From Microbacterium sp. (GTDB lineage: Bacteria > Actinomycetota > Actinomycetes > Actinomycetales > Microbacteriaceae), in contig DQHP01000120.1 in the NCBI GenBank assembly GCA_003524435.1, positions 1 to 11,036 of the forward strand: a stretch of DNA of 11,036 bases, written 5' to 3'. The notes below the pieces were generated by a model, which saw only the letters and a list, made by a program, of their open reading frames with translations, made no database searches and was not told the origin of the DNA. The position numbers and the translations under genes are program-made. This document shows positions 1 to 6,250 of the stretch, in pieces. Positions within the stretch are counted from its first letter, which is position 1. Each line of letters starts with the position of its first letter.

Positions 1-1106
1 GCTCCGGTTCCCGCGCTGCGCAGCTGCGACGCGACGCTCTTCGTTGCTTCGGCGTCAAAGGCGGTGAGGCCTGTTGCAGTGCCCGCGGCCGCTTGGGCGG
101 CTTGGCCGGACGGCGTGACGAGGGCGGTCGCGGTACCAGAAGCAATGCCGAGATCTTTGCAGAAATCGGCATCCCCCAGCGCTTGGCAGCGAGCCAGAAG
201 TCCCTTCAGCTGCGCATCCACGCCAGCGACTCCCGAGGAAACCCCCGCCGTGGCATCCTTCGCACCATTGGCCGCGGTGAATAGCTGATCCGGAACGAGG
301 CCGCTTTGCTCGAGTCCTGCCGCGCCGTTCGTCAGCCCGCTCCCGAGTTCACTCGCACCCGTGGCCGCATCGCGCGTGTTCGTCGCGATCGTCCCGAGCC
401 CGACGGCGAGATCTGACGCCCCAGACCCGAGCGCAGATGCGCCGTCAGCCAGCTTCGTGGCACCATCCGGTAGTTCCGCGGCGCCGTCTGCGGCTGTGCG
501 CGTACCGTCTGCCAGTTCGTGCGCACCATCTGCGGCTTCGCCGATCTGGTCGCCGATCGTCGTGAACCCGACGAGCACGTTCTCCATGGTTGCCTCGGAC
601 AGCATCGTGCCCATCGTGGATGCCGCGACCGTAGCAATCTGCCCGGTGATGAGATCATCGGCGACGAGGCCGTCATCGGGGGTGGTGACTTCGATGGTGG
701 CTTGTTCCGCCTTGCCTCCGCCATCGGAGATCGCCTGACCGGAAGACGTCGCGGCTGCGGAGAACTCCGCGGGGATGGTGATGACCGCCTGGTACTTACC
801 GTCGGCGAGGCCTTCTGCCGCGTCGTCTTCGTTGGAGATCACCCACGAGAGGTTAGAATCCATCTCGTCCGAACCGTCGACAAGGCCGGAGGCGAGCTGA
901 CGCCCGAGGGGCGTGTACTGGTCATCGATCGTGACTGGCTCATCGAGGTTCACGATGGCAGCGGTCATCGAGTCCAGGCGTTCGGTCGGATCTTGAAGAG
1001 CCGCGACCAGGACGCCGCCGACGAGGGCCGGTAAAAGCAGCACGCCGATCAACGTCAGCCAAGTGATGGGGCGACGGGAGCGAGCCCGTTCGATGAAGAG
1101 GGTCAT
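1..1106 (-). CDS. YhgE/Pip-family membrane protein, N-terminal part (gene runs off the left edge)
   Basis: The reverse strand reads open from ATG at 1106 to base 1 (368 codons, no stop). The protein opens with a short basic segment, then one hydrophobic helix at about residues 14-37. A periplasm-like region follows, containing an early AAIVNLDEPV segment typical of the YhgE/Pip N-terminal domain and an AAEGLADGKYQAVITIP stretch. Residues ~180-270 hold heptad-like repeats (ADGAHEL, ADGAAEL, ADGASAL, ATGASEL), as in YhgE/Pip and the related YueB/EsaA proteins. C307 and C316 could form a disulfide. Family members usually end in several more membrane helices, which would lie left of base 1. The start overlaps the MMPL stop as ATGA, and a strong GAGGTGA ribosome site precedes it, so translation is probably coupled. 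The substrate is unknown; export or assembly at the envelope is inferred. One TTA leucine codon occurs near residue 25, rare in such GC-rich genes. Confidence 0.85.
   Translation of the reverse strand, partial: MTLFIERARSRRPITWLTLIGVLLLPALVGGVLVAALQDPTERLDSMTAAIVNLDEPVTIDDQYTPLGRQLASGLVDGSDEMDSNLSWVISNEDDAAEGLADGKYQAVITIPAEFSAAATSSGQAISDGGGKAEQATIEVTTPDDGLVADDLITGQIATVAASTMGTMLSEATMENVLVGFTTIGDQIGEAADGAHELADGTRTAADGAAELPDGATKLADGASALGSGASDLAVGLGTIATNTRDAATGASELGSGLTNGAAGLEQSGLVPDQLFTAANGAKDATAGVSSGVAGVDAQLKGLLARCQALGDADFCKDLGIASGTATALVTPSGQAAQAAAGTATGLTAFDAEATKSVASQLRSAGTG
297..569 (-). repeat. Heptad-like repeat region inside the YhgE/Pip gene
   Basis: These bases encode about 90 residues dominated by seven-residue units of the form x-D/S-G-A-x-x-L (ADGAHEL, ADGTRTA, ADGAAEL, PDGATKL, ADGASAL, GSGASDL). 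Such Gly/Ala/Leu heptads are a hallmark of the extracytoplasmic part of YhgE/Pip proteins and suggest a long helical stalk. The DNA repeats are diverged, so this is an old protein repeat and not a recent tandem duplication. Confidence 0.6.
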
Positions 1107-3877
1107 GCGGTCACCTCGGTGTCGTTGCGGTGTGTTGTCGGCGCCGCAGGAGCGGCGGCCGACAAATCCAGTGTGTGGGCGGCGGGCCAGGCGGCCTCCG
1201 CGAGAATGATGCGGGCAAGGCTCGCGTCGGATGCTGTGGCAAACACCGACAGCGAACGCGAAGATGCCGCATCCTGCAGCATTGCCGTCGCCTGGTCGCG
1301 CTGGCCGCCGGTGAAGCGGTCGATCCCGTCGATGACCACCAGCGTGGAGCTGCCGCGCAGAGCTTCACGAAGGTCGGTGAGCGCAGCATCCGCATCATCG
1401 ACCAGTACCACCCCGACATGGCCGCGCACCCACGCAGCGCGTCCGGGCAGAAGATGTCCGGTGACGCGGAGTTTTCCGGCATCCGGTGTCAAACGTCCCG
1501 CGATCGCCAGGGCGAGCGCCCGGCGCGCCCGTGAATCGCGACCGGTCGCAACGAGCGCTGAACCGGGAGCAACCCGCAACGAGACGGCGTCAAGAACCGG
1601 AGCATCCGCGCTGAGCACGAGGTCGTCTGCGGCGATAATCGAGCCATCACCCGGCCAGGCCTCCAAAAGACGCTCGCGCTCGACAGCTTCGCCCTCGATG
1701 TCAACGCTCGGCAGGATCTTCTCTAGCCAACGCGGGATCTCCCAGGCGCGCTCGCCGAGGATCGCCATGAGTGCGGGAATCAGCGTCATGCGCACAAGGA
1801 ACGCGTCGATCGCGATGCCGGCGGCAAGTCCCAGGGCAATGGGCTTGAGGGAAGAGTCGCCCTCTGGCACAAACGCCACGAACACGGCGAACATGATCAA
1901 ACCTGCAGCCGTGACGACCTTCGCTGAGCCGGTGAAGCCGCTGCGCACCGCACGCAGTGCCGCGGCGCGACGTTCCGCGCGGTTCGGTGACTTCGAGGCG
2001 GCGTCATGCACGAAGTCTTCGCGCATCCGTGAGACGAGGAACACCTGATAGTCCATCGCGAGGCCGAACAGCACGCCCATGAGGATGATCGGCATGAAGC
2101 TGATGATCGGGCCGACCTTCGCAACATGCAGGACGTCAGCGAGCCAGCCCCACTCGAACACTGCACCCACGATGCCGAACGCCGCGATGATCGACAACAG
2201 GTACCCCAGAGCTGCGGTGATGGGCACCCAGAGCGAGCGGAACACGATCGTCAGCAGGATCAACGAGAGCCCGATCACGAAGATGCCGAAGGGTAGCAAT
2301 GCGCCTCCGAGCTGATCGGAGATGTCAATCGCGACCGCGGTGAAGCCAGTCACCTTGACGTCGATGCCGAATTCGTCGAGCCATTCGTCGTGGTGAGAGC
2401 GGAGTTCGCGCACGAGGTCGCTCGTTGCGGGGTCATCCGGCGCGGTCGTCGGAATCACCTGCACAATGCCAGTGTCGGCCGTCTCATTCGGTGTGGCGAG
2501 AGCGACTTCTTTGACACCGTCGAGTTCGGCGACAGCATCCCCGAGGTCTTCCATCAGGACCAGCGGATCGGTCGAGGTGACAATCGTTCCGGTCAGGACG
2601 AGCGGGCCGTTGAATCCCGGGCCGAACTCATCGGCGACCAGGTCATAGCTCTGCCGAGCTTCGTCGTCGGGTGCGAGCACGCCGGCGTTCGGGAGGGCGA
2701 GATTGAGGCTCAGCGCCGGGACAGCGACAACACCGAGGCCGATGATGACAGCGAGTGAGGTGAGCACCGGATGCTTCGTCACACCGCCGACCCAGCGGTC
2801 GCTGAATCCACGACTTGGGCCTCGGCCCTTCTTCGGTTCGCGCACCTTCTTCGGACGCCCGACGATGCGGCCCTTCAAGAAGCCGAGAACGGCCGGGGTG
2901 AGGGTCACTGCGATCAAGACGGCGAAGGCGACAGCGACGGACGCTGCGATACCCATAGTCGTCAAGAACGGAATACCGGCGAAGCCGAGGCCGATCAAAG
3001 CAATGAGCACCGTAATACCGGCGAAGACGACAGCCGATCCTGCGGTTCCCACAGCGCGCGCAGCGGACTCTTCCGGGGCGACGCCGTCTCGTACTTGATC
3101 TTGGTGTCTGGCCATGATGAACAGCGCATAGTCGATGCCGACGGCGAGGCCGAGCATCAGCGCGAGCAGCGGCGTCGTCGAGGAAACACTCGCGAAGGCA
3201 GTGGCCGCGAAAATACCCGCCATTGAGATGCCGACGCCCAGCATTGCTGTGAGCAGGGGGAGCCCGGCGATGACGAAGGAGCGGAATGTGACGACGAGGA
3301 CGAGCAGGGCGATGATGAGCCCGACTGCCTCGGTAAGCGTGACCCCAGGGATGGAAATCGCGAAGAGGTCGCCGCCGAGTTTGGTTTGCGAGTCGGCGGG
3401 AAGCTCAGCTCCGAGCTGATCTACCGCCGCGGTGAGGCTGTCTTTCGTTTCCTCGGAGACATCGGTGGCCTGGCCGTCGAATTGCAACTGCACGATGGCC
3501 GCGGTCTTGCCGTCATTGATCATTCCCTCGATCATCTCGTCGTAGGGAGAGGTGACCGCCAGGACATCATCGAGGTCGGCGAGTTCGTCGACAGCATCCT
3601 CAATCGGTTCGCGGTAATCGTCATCGGTAATCTTGTCGCCATCGGCGGCGACGACGATGAACTGCGCATTCGTGCCGCTGACCTGGGGGAAGGATCGCGA
3701 GAGCTGCTCGAGGCCGTCCTGCGACTCGGTACCGGGGATCGAGAACGAGTTGTCCGTGCCCTGGTTGAGGGTGAGCGCGCCGCCACCGGCCGCAGCAAGG
3801 ATGATCAGCCACGCGACGAGAACGCGCCAAGGGTGGCGAAATGACCAGCGTCCGAGCGACGACAGGAGTGTGGACAC
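1103..3877 (-). CDS. MMPL/RND-family transporter with a C-terminal degenerate ABC-ATPase-like domain
   Basis: I chose GTG at 3877 (924 aa) because a perfect GGAGG lies 7 nt before it; the in-frame ATG at 3934 falls inside the operator palindromes and adds 19 unlikely residues. The fold is two RND halves: one helix near residues 15-38, a porter domain, five helices at ~180-335, then a seventh helix at ~370-393, a second porter domain and helices at ~525-710. Both MMPL proton-relay Asp-Tyr pairs are present: GIDYALF (D249-Y250) and GLAMDYQVF (D609-Y610). Unusually, after the last helix residues ~749-906 read like an ABC nucleotide-binding domain: VLDAVSLRVAPGSALVATG, IAGRLTPDAGKLRVTG, and a Walker B-like TLVVIDGID. 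The P-loop is GRDSRARRA, without GxGK[ST], and no LSGGQ precedes Walker B, so ATP hydrolysis is unlikely. It is first in an operon with the overlapping YhgE/Pip gene and divergent from tetR. It probably exports a lipid, surface molecule or drug; the substrate is unknown. Confidence 0.93.
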   Translation of the reverse strand: MSTLLSSLGRWSFRHPWRVLVAWLIILAAAGGGALTLNQGTDNSFSIPGTESQDGLEQLSRSFPQVSGTNAQFIVVAADGDKITDDDYREPIEDAVDELADLDDVLAVTSPYDEMIEGMINDGKTAAIVQLQFDGQATDVSEETKDSLTAAVDQLGAELPADSQTKLGGDLFAISIPGVTLTEAVGLIIALLVLVVTFRSFVIAGLPLLTAMLGVGISMAGIFAATAFASVSSTTPLLALMLGLAVGIDYALFIMARHQDQVRDGVAPEESAARAVGTAGSAVVFAGITVLIALIGLGFAGIPFLTTMGIAASVAVAFAVLIAVTLTPAVLGFLKGRIVGRPKKVREPKKGRGPSRGFSDRWVGGVTKHPVLTSLAVIIGLGVVAVPALSLNLALPNAGVLAPDDEARQSYDLVADEFGPGFNGPLVLTGTIVTSTDPLVLMEDLGDAVAELDGVKEVALATPNETADTGIVQVIPTTAPDDPATSDLVRELRSHHDEWLDEFGIDVKVTGFTAVAIDISDQLGGALLPFGIFVIGLSLILLTIVFRSLWVPITAALGYLLSIIAAFGIVGAVFEWGWLADVLHVAKVGPIISFMPIILMGVLFGLAMDYQVFLVSRMREDFVHDAASKSPNRAERRAAALRAVRSGFTGSAKVVTAAGLIMFAVFVAFVPEGDSSLKPIALGLAAGIAIDAFLVRMTLIPALMAILGERAWEIPRWLEKILPSVDIEGEAVERERLLEAWPGDGSIIAADDLVLSADAPVLDAVSLRVAPGSALVATGRDSRARRALALAIAGRLTPDAGKLRVTGHLLPGRAAWVRGHVGVVLVDDADAALTDLREALRGSSTLVVIDGIDRFTGGQRDQATAMLQDAASSRSLSVFATASDASLARIILAEAAWPAAHTLDLSAAAPAAPTTHRNDTEVTA
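1111..1117 (-). promoter_or_regulatory. Shine-Dalgarno site of the YhgE/Pip gene, inside the MMPL 3' end
   Basis: The reverse strand reads GAGGTGA, then CCGC and ATG at 1106. Seven bases match the anti-Shine-Dalgarno consensus AAGGAGGTGA. The site is buried in the last codons of the MMPL gene, and the ATGA overlap of start and stop supports translational coupling. Confidence 0.75.
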
Positions 3878-3884
3878 AGGGGAT

Positions 3885-3889
3885 CCTCC
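3885..3889 (-). promoter_or_regulatory. Shine-Dalgarno site deciding the MMPL start
   Basis: The reverse strand shows GGAGG followed by a 7-nt gap and GTG at 3877. This is the best ribosome site in the upstream region and places the MMPL start 57 bp inside the longest open frame. The next residues, STLLSSLGRWSFRHPW, match the usual N-terminus of MMPL proteins just before the first helix. Confidence 0.8.
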
Positions 3890-3905
3890 GAGTGTGGCTG
3901 GGGTT

Positions 3906-3940
3906 GGATACAGGAATGTATCCGATACACACATGTATCC
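3906..3940. promoter_or_regulatory. Tandem TetR-type operator: four alternating half-sites
   Basis: The divergent tetR/MMPL spacer holds GGATACA (3906-3912), TGTATCC (3917-3923), GATACA (3924-3929) and TGTATCC (3934-3940). Halves 1-2 form a perfect 7-bp inverted repeat around a 4-nt spacer (GGAA), and halves 3-4 a 6-bp inverted repeat around CACA. Halves 2-3 also form TGTATC-C-GATACA. The two dyad centres are 17 bp apart, less than two helical turns. This suits two TetR dimers binding side by side and repressing both directions. No convincing -35/-10 pair could be assigned to either gene here. Binding by the adjacent regulator is inferred. Confidence 0.75.
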
Positions 3941-3990
3941 TATGGTGAGTTGCGCGTGCGAAACTGTGCGCCGGATGTGAGAGTGAGACC

Positions 3991-4650
3991 ATGACGATCC
4001 CCGTGACCAGACGACGCGAAAACACCCGCGCGCGACTGTTGGATGCCGCCGCCCAGGTGTTCGCTGAAGTCGGCCTGGAGGGCGCGAGTGTCGAGGCTAT
4101 TTGCGAGCGTGCGGGGTTCACGCGGGGGGCCTTTTACTCCAACTTCGATTCCAAGGATGAGCTGTTCCTGCAGTTGGCTGCCGCTGTCGCCGAGCAGCGA
4201 ATCACCACAGTGCGTGCGCGCATCGATGAGTTCGTGAAGTCAGGAACTCTGTCGGCCGATGCCGATCCGGCCGAGCTCGTGCAGCGTGTCATGGACTCGG
4301 GCGAGGATGATCGGCTGAGCGTCCTCCTGATGAGCGAGATCCGCATACATGCGCTGCGCGATGCAACATTCGCGGCGGCGTATCTCGCTCAGGAGAGTGC
4401 ACTGGTGAGCAGTATCGAGGGCATCATTCAGGGCATCGTTGACTCGGGGCTCTTCGCGCTGCGGGTGCAGGTTCCTGCCGCGGCCCAGATTCTGACCGTG
4501 CAGTGGGAAGGATGCATGGCTCGTGGAGTGATTGCGGGCTACGACGGCGAGCAGTTGCACCGCGTCGGCGCAGAGGCGCTTGCTCGGGTCGTCGAGCTGA
4601 TCCTCGCGCCCGCCGTGCCGCCCGTCGGCGAGAAACGTCCTTCTGCATGA
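3991..4650 (+). CDS. TetR-family transcriptional regulator, probable repressor of the MMPL-YhgE operon
   Basis: The 219-aa product has the length and layout of a TetR regulator. Residues ~10-57 are the DNA-binding domain: NTRARLLDAAAQVFAEVG, then VEAICERAGFTRGAFYSNF with the recognition helix, then the typical SKDELFLQL. The rest (60-219) is the variable ligand-binding and dimerisation domain, from which no ligand can be read. The start is ATG at 3991, with only a weak purine-rich GAGAGTGAG upstream. The gene is divergent from the MMPL-YhgE operon, with tandem GATACA/TGTATC dyads in the spacer, so it most likely represses both the operon and itself until a ligand binds. It converges with menC, and its last codons form the left arm of the inverted repeat at 4629-4695. 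Confidence 0.92.
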   Translation: MTIPVTRRRENTRARLLDAAAQVFAEVGLEGASVEAICERAGFTRGAFYSNFDSKDELFLQLAAAVAEQRITTVRARIDEFVKSGTLSADADPAELVQRVMDSGEDDRLSVLLMSEIRIHALRDATFAAAYLAQESALVSSIEGIIQGIVDSGLFALRVQVPAAAQILTVQWEGCMARGVIAGYDGEQLHRVGAEALARVVELILAPAVPPVGEKRPSA

Positions 4651-4695
4651 GACAGGTGCTTTCGCGATGTTTCTGATGCTGTAGGACGTTTCTCG
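4629..4695. terminator. Long inverted repeat between convergent tetR and menC, candidate bidirectional terminator
   Basis: CGAGAAACGTCCT (4629-4641) is perfectly complementary to AGGACGTTTCTCG (4683-4695), a 13-bp stem with a 41-nt loop. The left arm covers the last tetR codons, and the right arm ends 2 bp before the last base of the menC stop. No T-tract follows on either strand, so intrinsic termination is not certain. The loop holds GCAT/ATGC complementarity that could extend the structure, plus near-repeats of the arm (GATGTTTCTG). It may instead be a dispersed palindromic element; its arm resembles that of the element at 5754-5835. Confidence 0.6.
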
Positions 4696-4697
4696 TG

Positions 4698-5681
4698 TCA
4701 GTTGGTGGATGCCGCGAGCAGCGCATAGCTGCGACGCAGGCGGTCGAGCCACCAGTCGCGACGATCAGCGGATGCCGTGAGCCGCTCGAGTCGCGCAGAA
4801 TCAGGCACCACGCGGCGGACCTGGATCGCACCGTCAGCAGGTGACAGATCGACCACGTTCTCGACGAACAGCGCTCCGGTGCCCAAGCCGCAGTCGTAGT
4901 CGAGCTGGGGAAGTGCAGCAGCTAGGGCGGCGCCCTGGCTGAGTCCAATCGCGGTGTCGAGGGCGCTGGAGACAACGGCCGGAAGCCCGGCTGCTGCGAC
5001 GATATCGAGCGCTCGCCGGATGCCGCCGAGCGGCTGCGCCTTGATGACAATGAGGTCGGCGGCTCCCGCCCGGGCTACGGCGAGGGGGTCTTCTGCTTTG
5101 CGGATGCTCTCGTCCGCAGCGATGGGGATGCCCATGTACTTCACGCGTCCGCGCAGCTCGGCGAGCTCATCTACTGTGGCGCACGGCTGCTCGGCGTACT
5201 CGAGGTCAAACTCGGCGAGGGCGTGCAGCGCCCGCTCGGCTTCATCAACGTTCCAGGCGGCGTTGGCGTCGACCCGTATACGACCCTCTGGCCCGAGCGC
5301 ATCGCGCACGGCCCGAACCCGGTCAACGTCGTCGCTCAATTGCTGCCCTGCTTCGGCGACCTTGACTTTGGCGGTGCGGCATCCGGGAAAGCGGGCCAGT
5401 ACTGTGGCGACGTCGGCGGCCGCGACTGCGGGAACTGTGGCATTGACGGGAATCCGGTCGCGCAGCGGCGCGGGCTGCGCACTGAAGGCGTAGTCGATCG
5501 CCGCGGCGAGCCAGACGGATGCCTCAGCATCCGCATATTCGACGAACGGCGAGAACTCGGCCCACCCTTCGGGGCCTTCGAACAGCAGTGCTTCTCTGGT
5601 GGTGACCCCGCGAAACCGCGTCGTCATCGGGAGGGCAACCACGCGGGCAGTGGAGAGCAGGTCCTGCAGAACTGGCCTCAT
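4698..5681 (-). CDS. menC: o-Succinylbenzoate synthase (menaquinone biosynthesis)
   Basis: The enzyme dehydrates SHCHC to o-succinylbenzoate in the cytosol, an early step of the classical menaquinone pathway. It belongs to the enolase superfamily, and the metal and acid-base residues are visible. With ATG at 5681 as residue 1 they are: the KxK pair in TAKVKVAE (K105, K107), D138 in RVDANAAWN, E164 in EYAEQP, D190 in IAADES and K214 in LIVIKAQPLGG, followed by SSALDTAIGL. Length 327 aa fits actinobacterial MenC; an upstream in-frame extension of 54 residues has no family resemblance and enters the palindrome at 5754-5835. No good ribosome site precedes the ATG, but CATGAT ends 6 nt before it, so a leaderless transcript is likely. 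It converges with tetR and is split from menB-menE by a PadR/HAAS operon. Confidence 0.93.
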   Translation of the reverse strand: MRPVLQDLLSTARVVALPMTTRFRGVTTREALLFEGPEGWAEFSPFVEYADAEASVWLAAAIDYAFSAQPAPLRDRIPVNATVPAVAAADVATVLARFPGCRTAKVKVAEAGQQLSDDVDRVRAVRDALGPEGRIRVDANAAWNVDEAERALHALAEFDLEYAEQPCATVDELAELRGRVKYMGIPIAADESIRKAEDPLAVARAGAADLIVIKAQPLGGIRRALDIVAAAGLPAVVSSALDTAIGLSQGAALAAALPQLDYDCGLGTGALFVENVVDLSPADGAIQVRRVVPDSARLERLTASADRRDWWLDRLRRSYALLAASTN

Positions 5682-5687
5682 GTCCCC

Positions 5688-5693
5688 ATCATG
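5688..5693 (-). promoter_or_regulatory. Possible -10 element of a leaderless menC transcript
   Basis: The reverse strand reads CATGAT, then GGGGAC and the start ATG at 5681. The hexamer shares four of six bases with TATAAT, and the spacing would place the transcription start at the A of ATG. No clear -35 box was seen. The same NAnnnT-6/7nt-start arrangement occurs before several other genes here. Confidence 0.35.
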
Positions 5694-5753
5694 CCCCGCG
5701 CGGGCGTCCGCTGTCCGCGCCGTGCCGAATCCGACCGCCGACGACTGTTGGGC

Positions 5754-5835
5754 ACACCCGTCGGCCCAAAAGGACGGATGTCTGTCGAAAACAACCGATT
5801 TCGACAGACATCCGTTGATTTGACCCGACAGGTGT
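5754..5835. repeat. 82-bp palindromic element upstream of menC
   Basis: ACGGATGTCTGTCGAAA (5774-5790) and TTTCGACAGACATCCGT (5799-5815) form a perfect 17-bp inverted repeat around the 8-nt loop ACAACCGA. The symmetry continues imperfectly outward: 5754-5773 against 5816-5835 match at about 14 of 20 positions, giving 37-nt arms. The element lies between divergent menC and padR, so a terminator role for either gene makes little sense. Such size and symmetry fit a dispersed REP- or MITE-like palindrome, or an RNA structure in an upstream transcript. No transposase is near. Other genomic copies cannot be checked here. Confidence 0.7.
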
Positions 5836-5861
5836 ACCGCCACGGCACGGCGCCATCAATG

Positions 5862-5888
5862 TGTCATTGACAATGGTGTGTGACACAC
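5862..5888. promoter_or_regulatory. Overlapping dyads, candidate PadR autoregulatory operator
   Basis: Three short odd-length palindromes overlap the padR promoter: TGTCA-T-TGACA (5862-5872), CATTG-A-CAATG (5865-5875) and GTGTGT-G-ACACAC (5876-5888). The first two cover the -35 box and the third fills the -35/-10 spacer. PadR regulators commonly repress their own operon by binding dyads at its promoter, so autoregulation is inferred. Which dyad is used cannot be told from sequence. Confidence 0.45.
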
Positions 5889-5896
5889 AGTAATGT
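5867..5896 (+). promoter_or_regulatory. padR operon promoter (-35 TTGACA, -10 TAATGT), leaderless
   Basis: A consensus TTGACA (5867-5872) is separated by 18 bp from TAATGT (5891-5896). The start codon ATG begins 8 nt after the -10 ends (5904), about where transcription should begin, so the mRNA is probably leaderless. No Shine-Dalgarno precedes this ATG, which agrees. This is the best-looking promoter in the window. Confidence 0.65.
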
Positions 5897-5903
5897 GATC
5901 GAC

Positions 5904-6248
5904 ATGAACGAAACACTCGACACGCACCTGCAGGAGCTGCGGCGCGGCACCGTCGTGCTGGCCTGTCTGCAGCTGCTGCGTACTCCGGGCTACGGCTACA
6001 GCCTGCTCGAGCAGCTGGAGAAGAGAGGGTTCGCGACCGACGCGAACACGCTGTATCCGCTCCTGCGCAGGCTCGAGAAACAGGAGTACCTCACGAGCGA
6101 GTGGAACACCGATGAGGCTCGACCTCGCAAGTTCTACCGCACTTCAGACGCCGGCATCCGGCTGGCCGACACACTTACTTCCGAATGGGTCTCGCTCACC
6201 GAAGCGATTGCGACCCTCACCGACAACTCACCTGAGCAGGAGATCTGA
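5904..6248 (+). CDS. PadR-family transcriptional regulator
   Basis: This is a short (114 aa) PadR-type winged-helix regulator. The signature is clear: RRGTVVLACLQLLRTPGYGY and SLLEQLEKRGF (residues ~13-43), then the recognition region ANTLYPLLRRLEKQEYL and the wing with RKFYRTSDAG (to ~75), followed by a C-terminal helix typical of the small PadR-s2 subgroup. I chose ATG at 5904 rather than GTG at 5880 or 5895, because those lie inside the promoter and the -10 TAATGT ends 7 nt before this ATG. The stop is 2 bp before the ATG of the HAAS-domain membrane protein, so the two are one operon. PadR proteins paired with HAAS membrane proteins usually repress their own operon; dyads over this promoter agree. 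The inducer is unknown. Confidence 0.9.
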   Translation: MNETLDTHLQELRRGTVVLACLQLLRTPGYGYSLLEQLEKRGFATDANTLYPLLRRLEKQEYLTSEWNTDEARPRKFYRTSDAGIRLADTLTSEWVSLTEAIATLTDNSPEQEI

Positions 6249-6250
6249 TC

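Noticed and set aside
361..1034. Plus-strand open frames opposite the YhgE/Pip gene
   Set aside because: The minus strand encodes a continuous YhgE/Pip-like protein with heptads and a coupled start, and the plus-strand products are low-complexity shadows.
1324..1343. GGQRDQ in the ABC-like domain as a true LSGGQ signature
   Set aside because: It follows the Walker B-like strand instead of preceding it, reads FTGGQ, and the P-loop is missing, so the resemblance is probably chance or a relic.
3878..3934. ATG at 3934 as the MMPL start
   Set aside because: It lies inside the operator dyads, while GTG 3877 has GGAGG at 7-nt spacing and a typical MMPL N-terminus.
5682..5843. N-terminal extension of MenC by 54 residues
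   Set aside because: It has no MenC similarity, runs into the 82-bp palindrome, and the protein from ATG 5681 already has normal family length.
5689..5916. Small ORFs on both strands across the palindrome with similar peptides (RMSVE and FRQTSV words)
   Set aside because: The similarity of the two strands' products follows directly from the inverted repeat. No start signal or family supports a gene.
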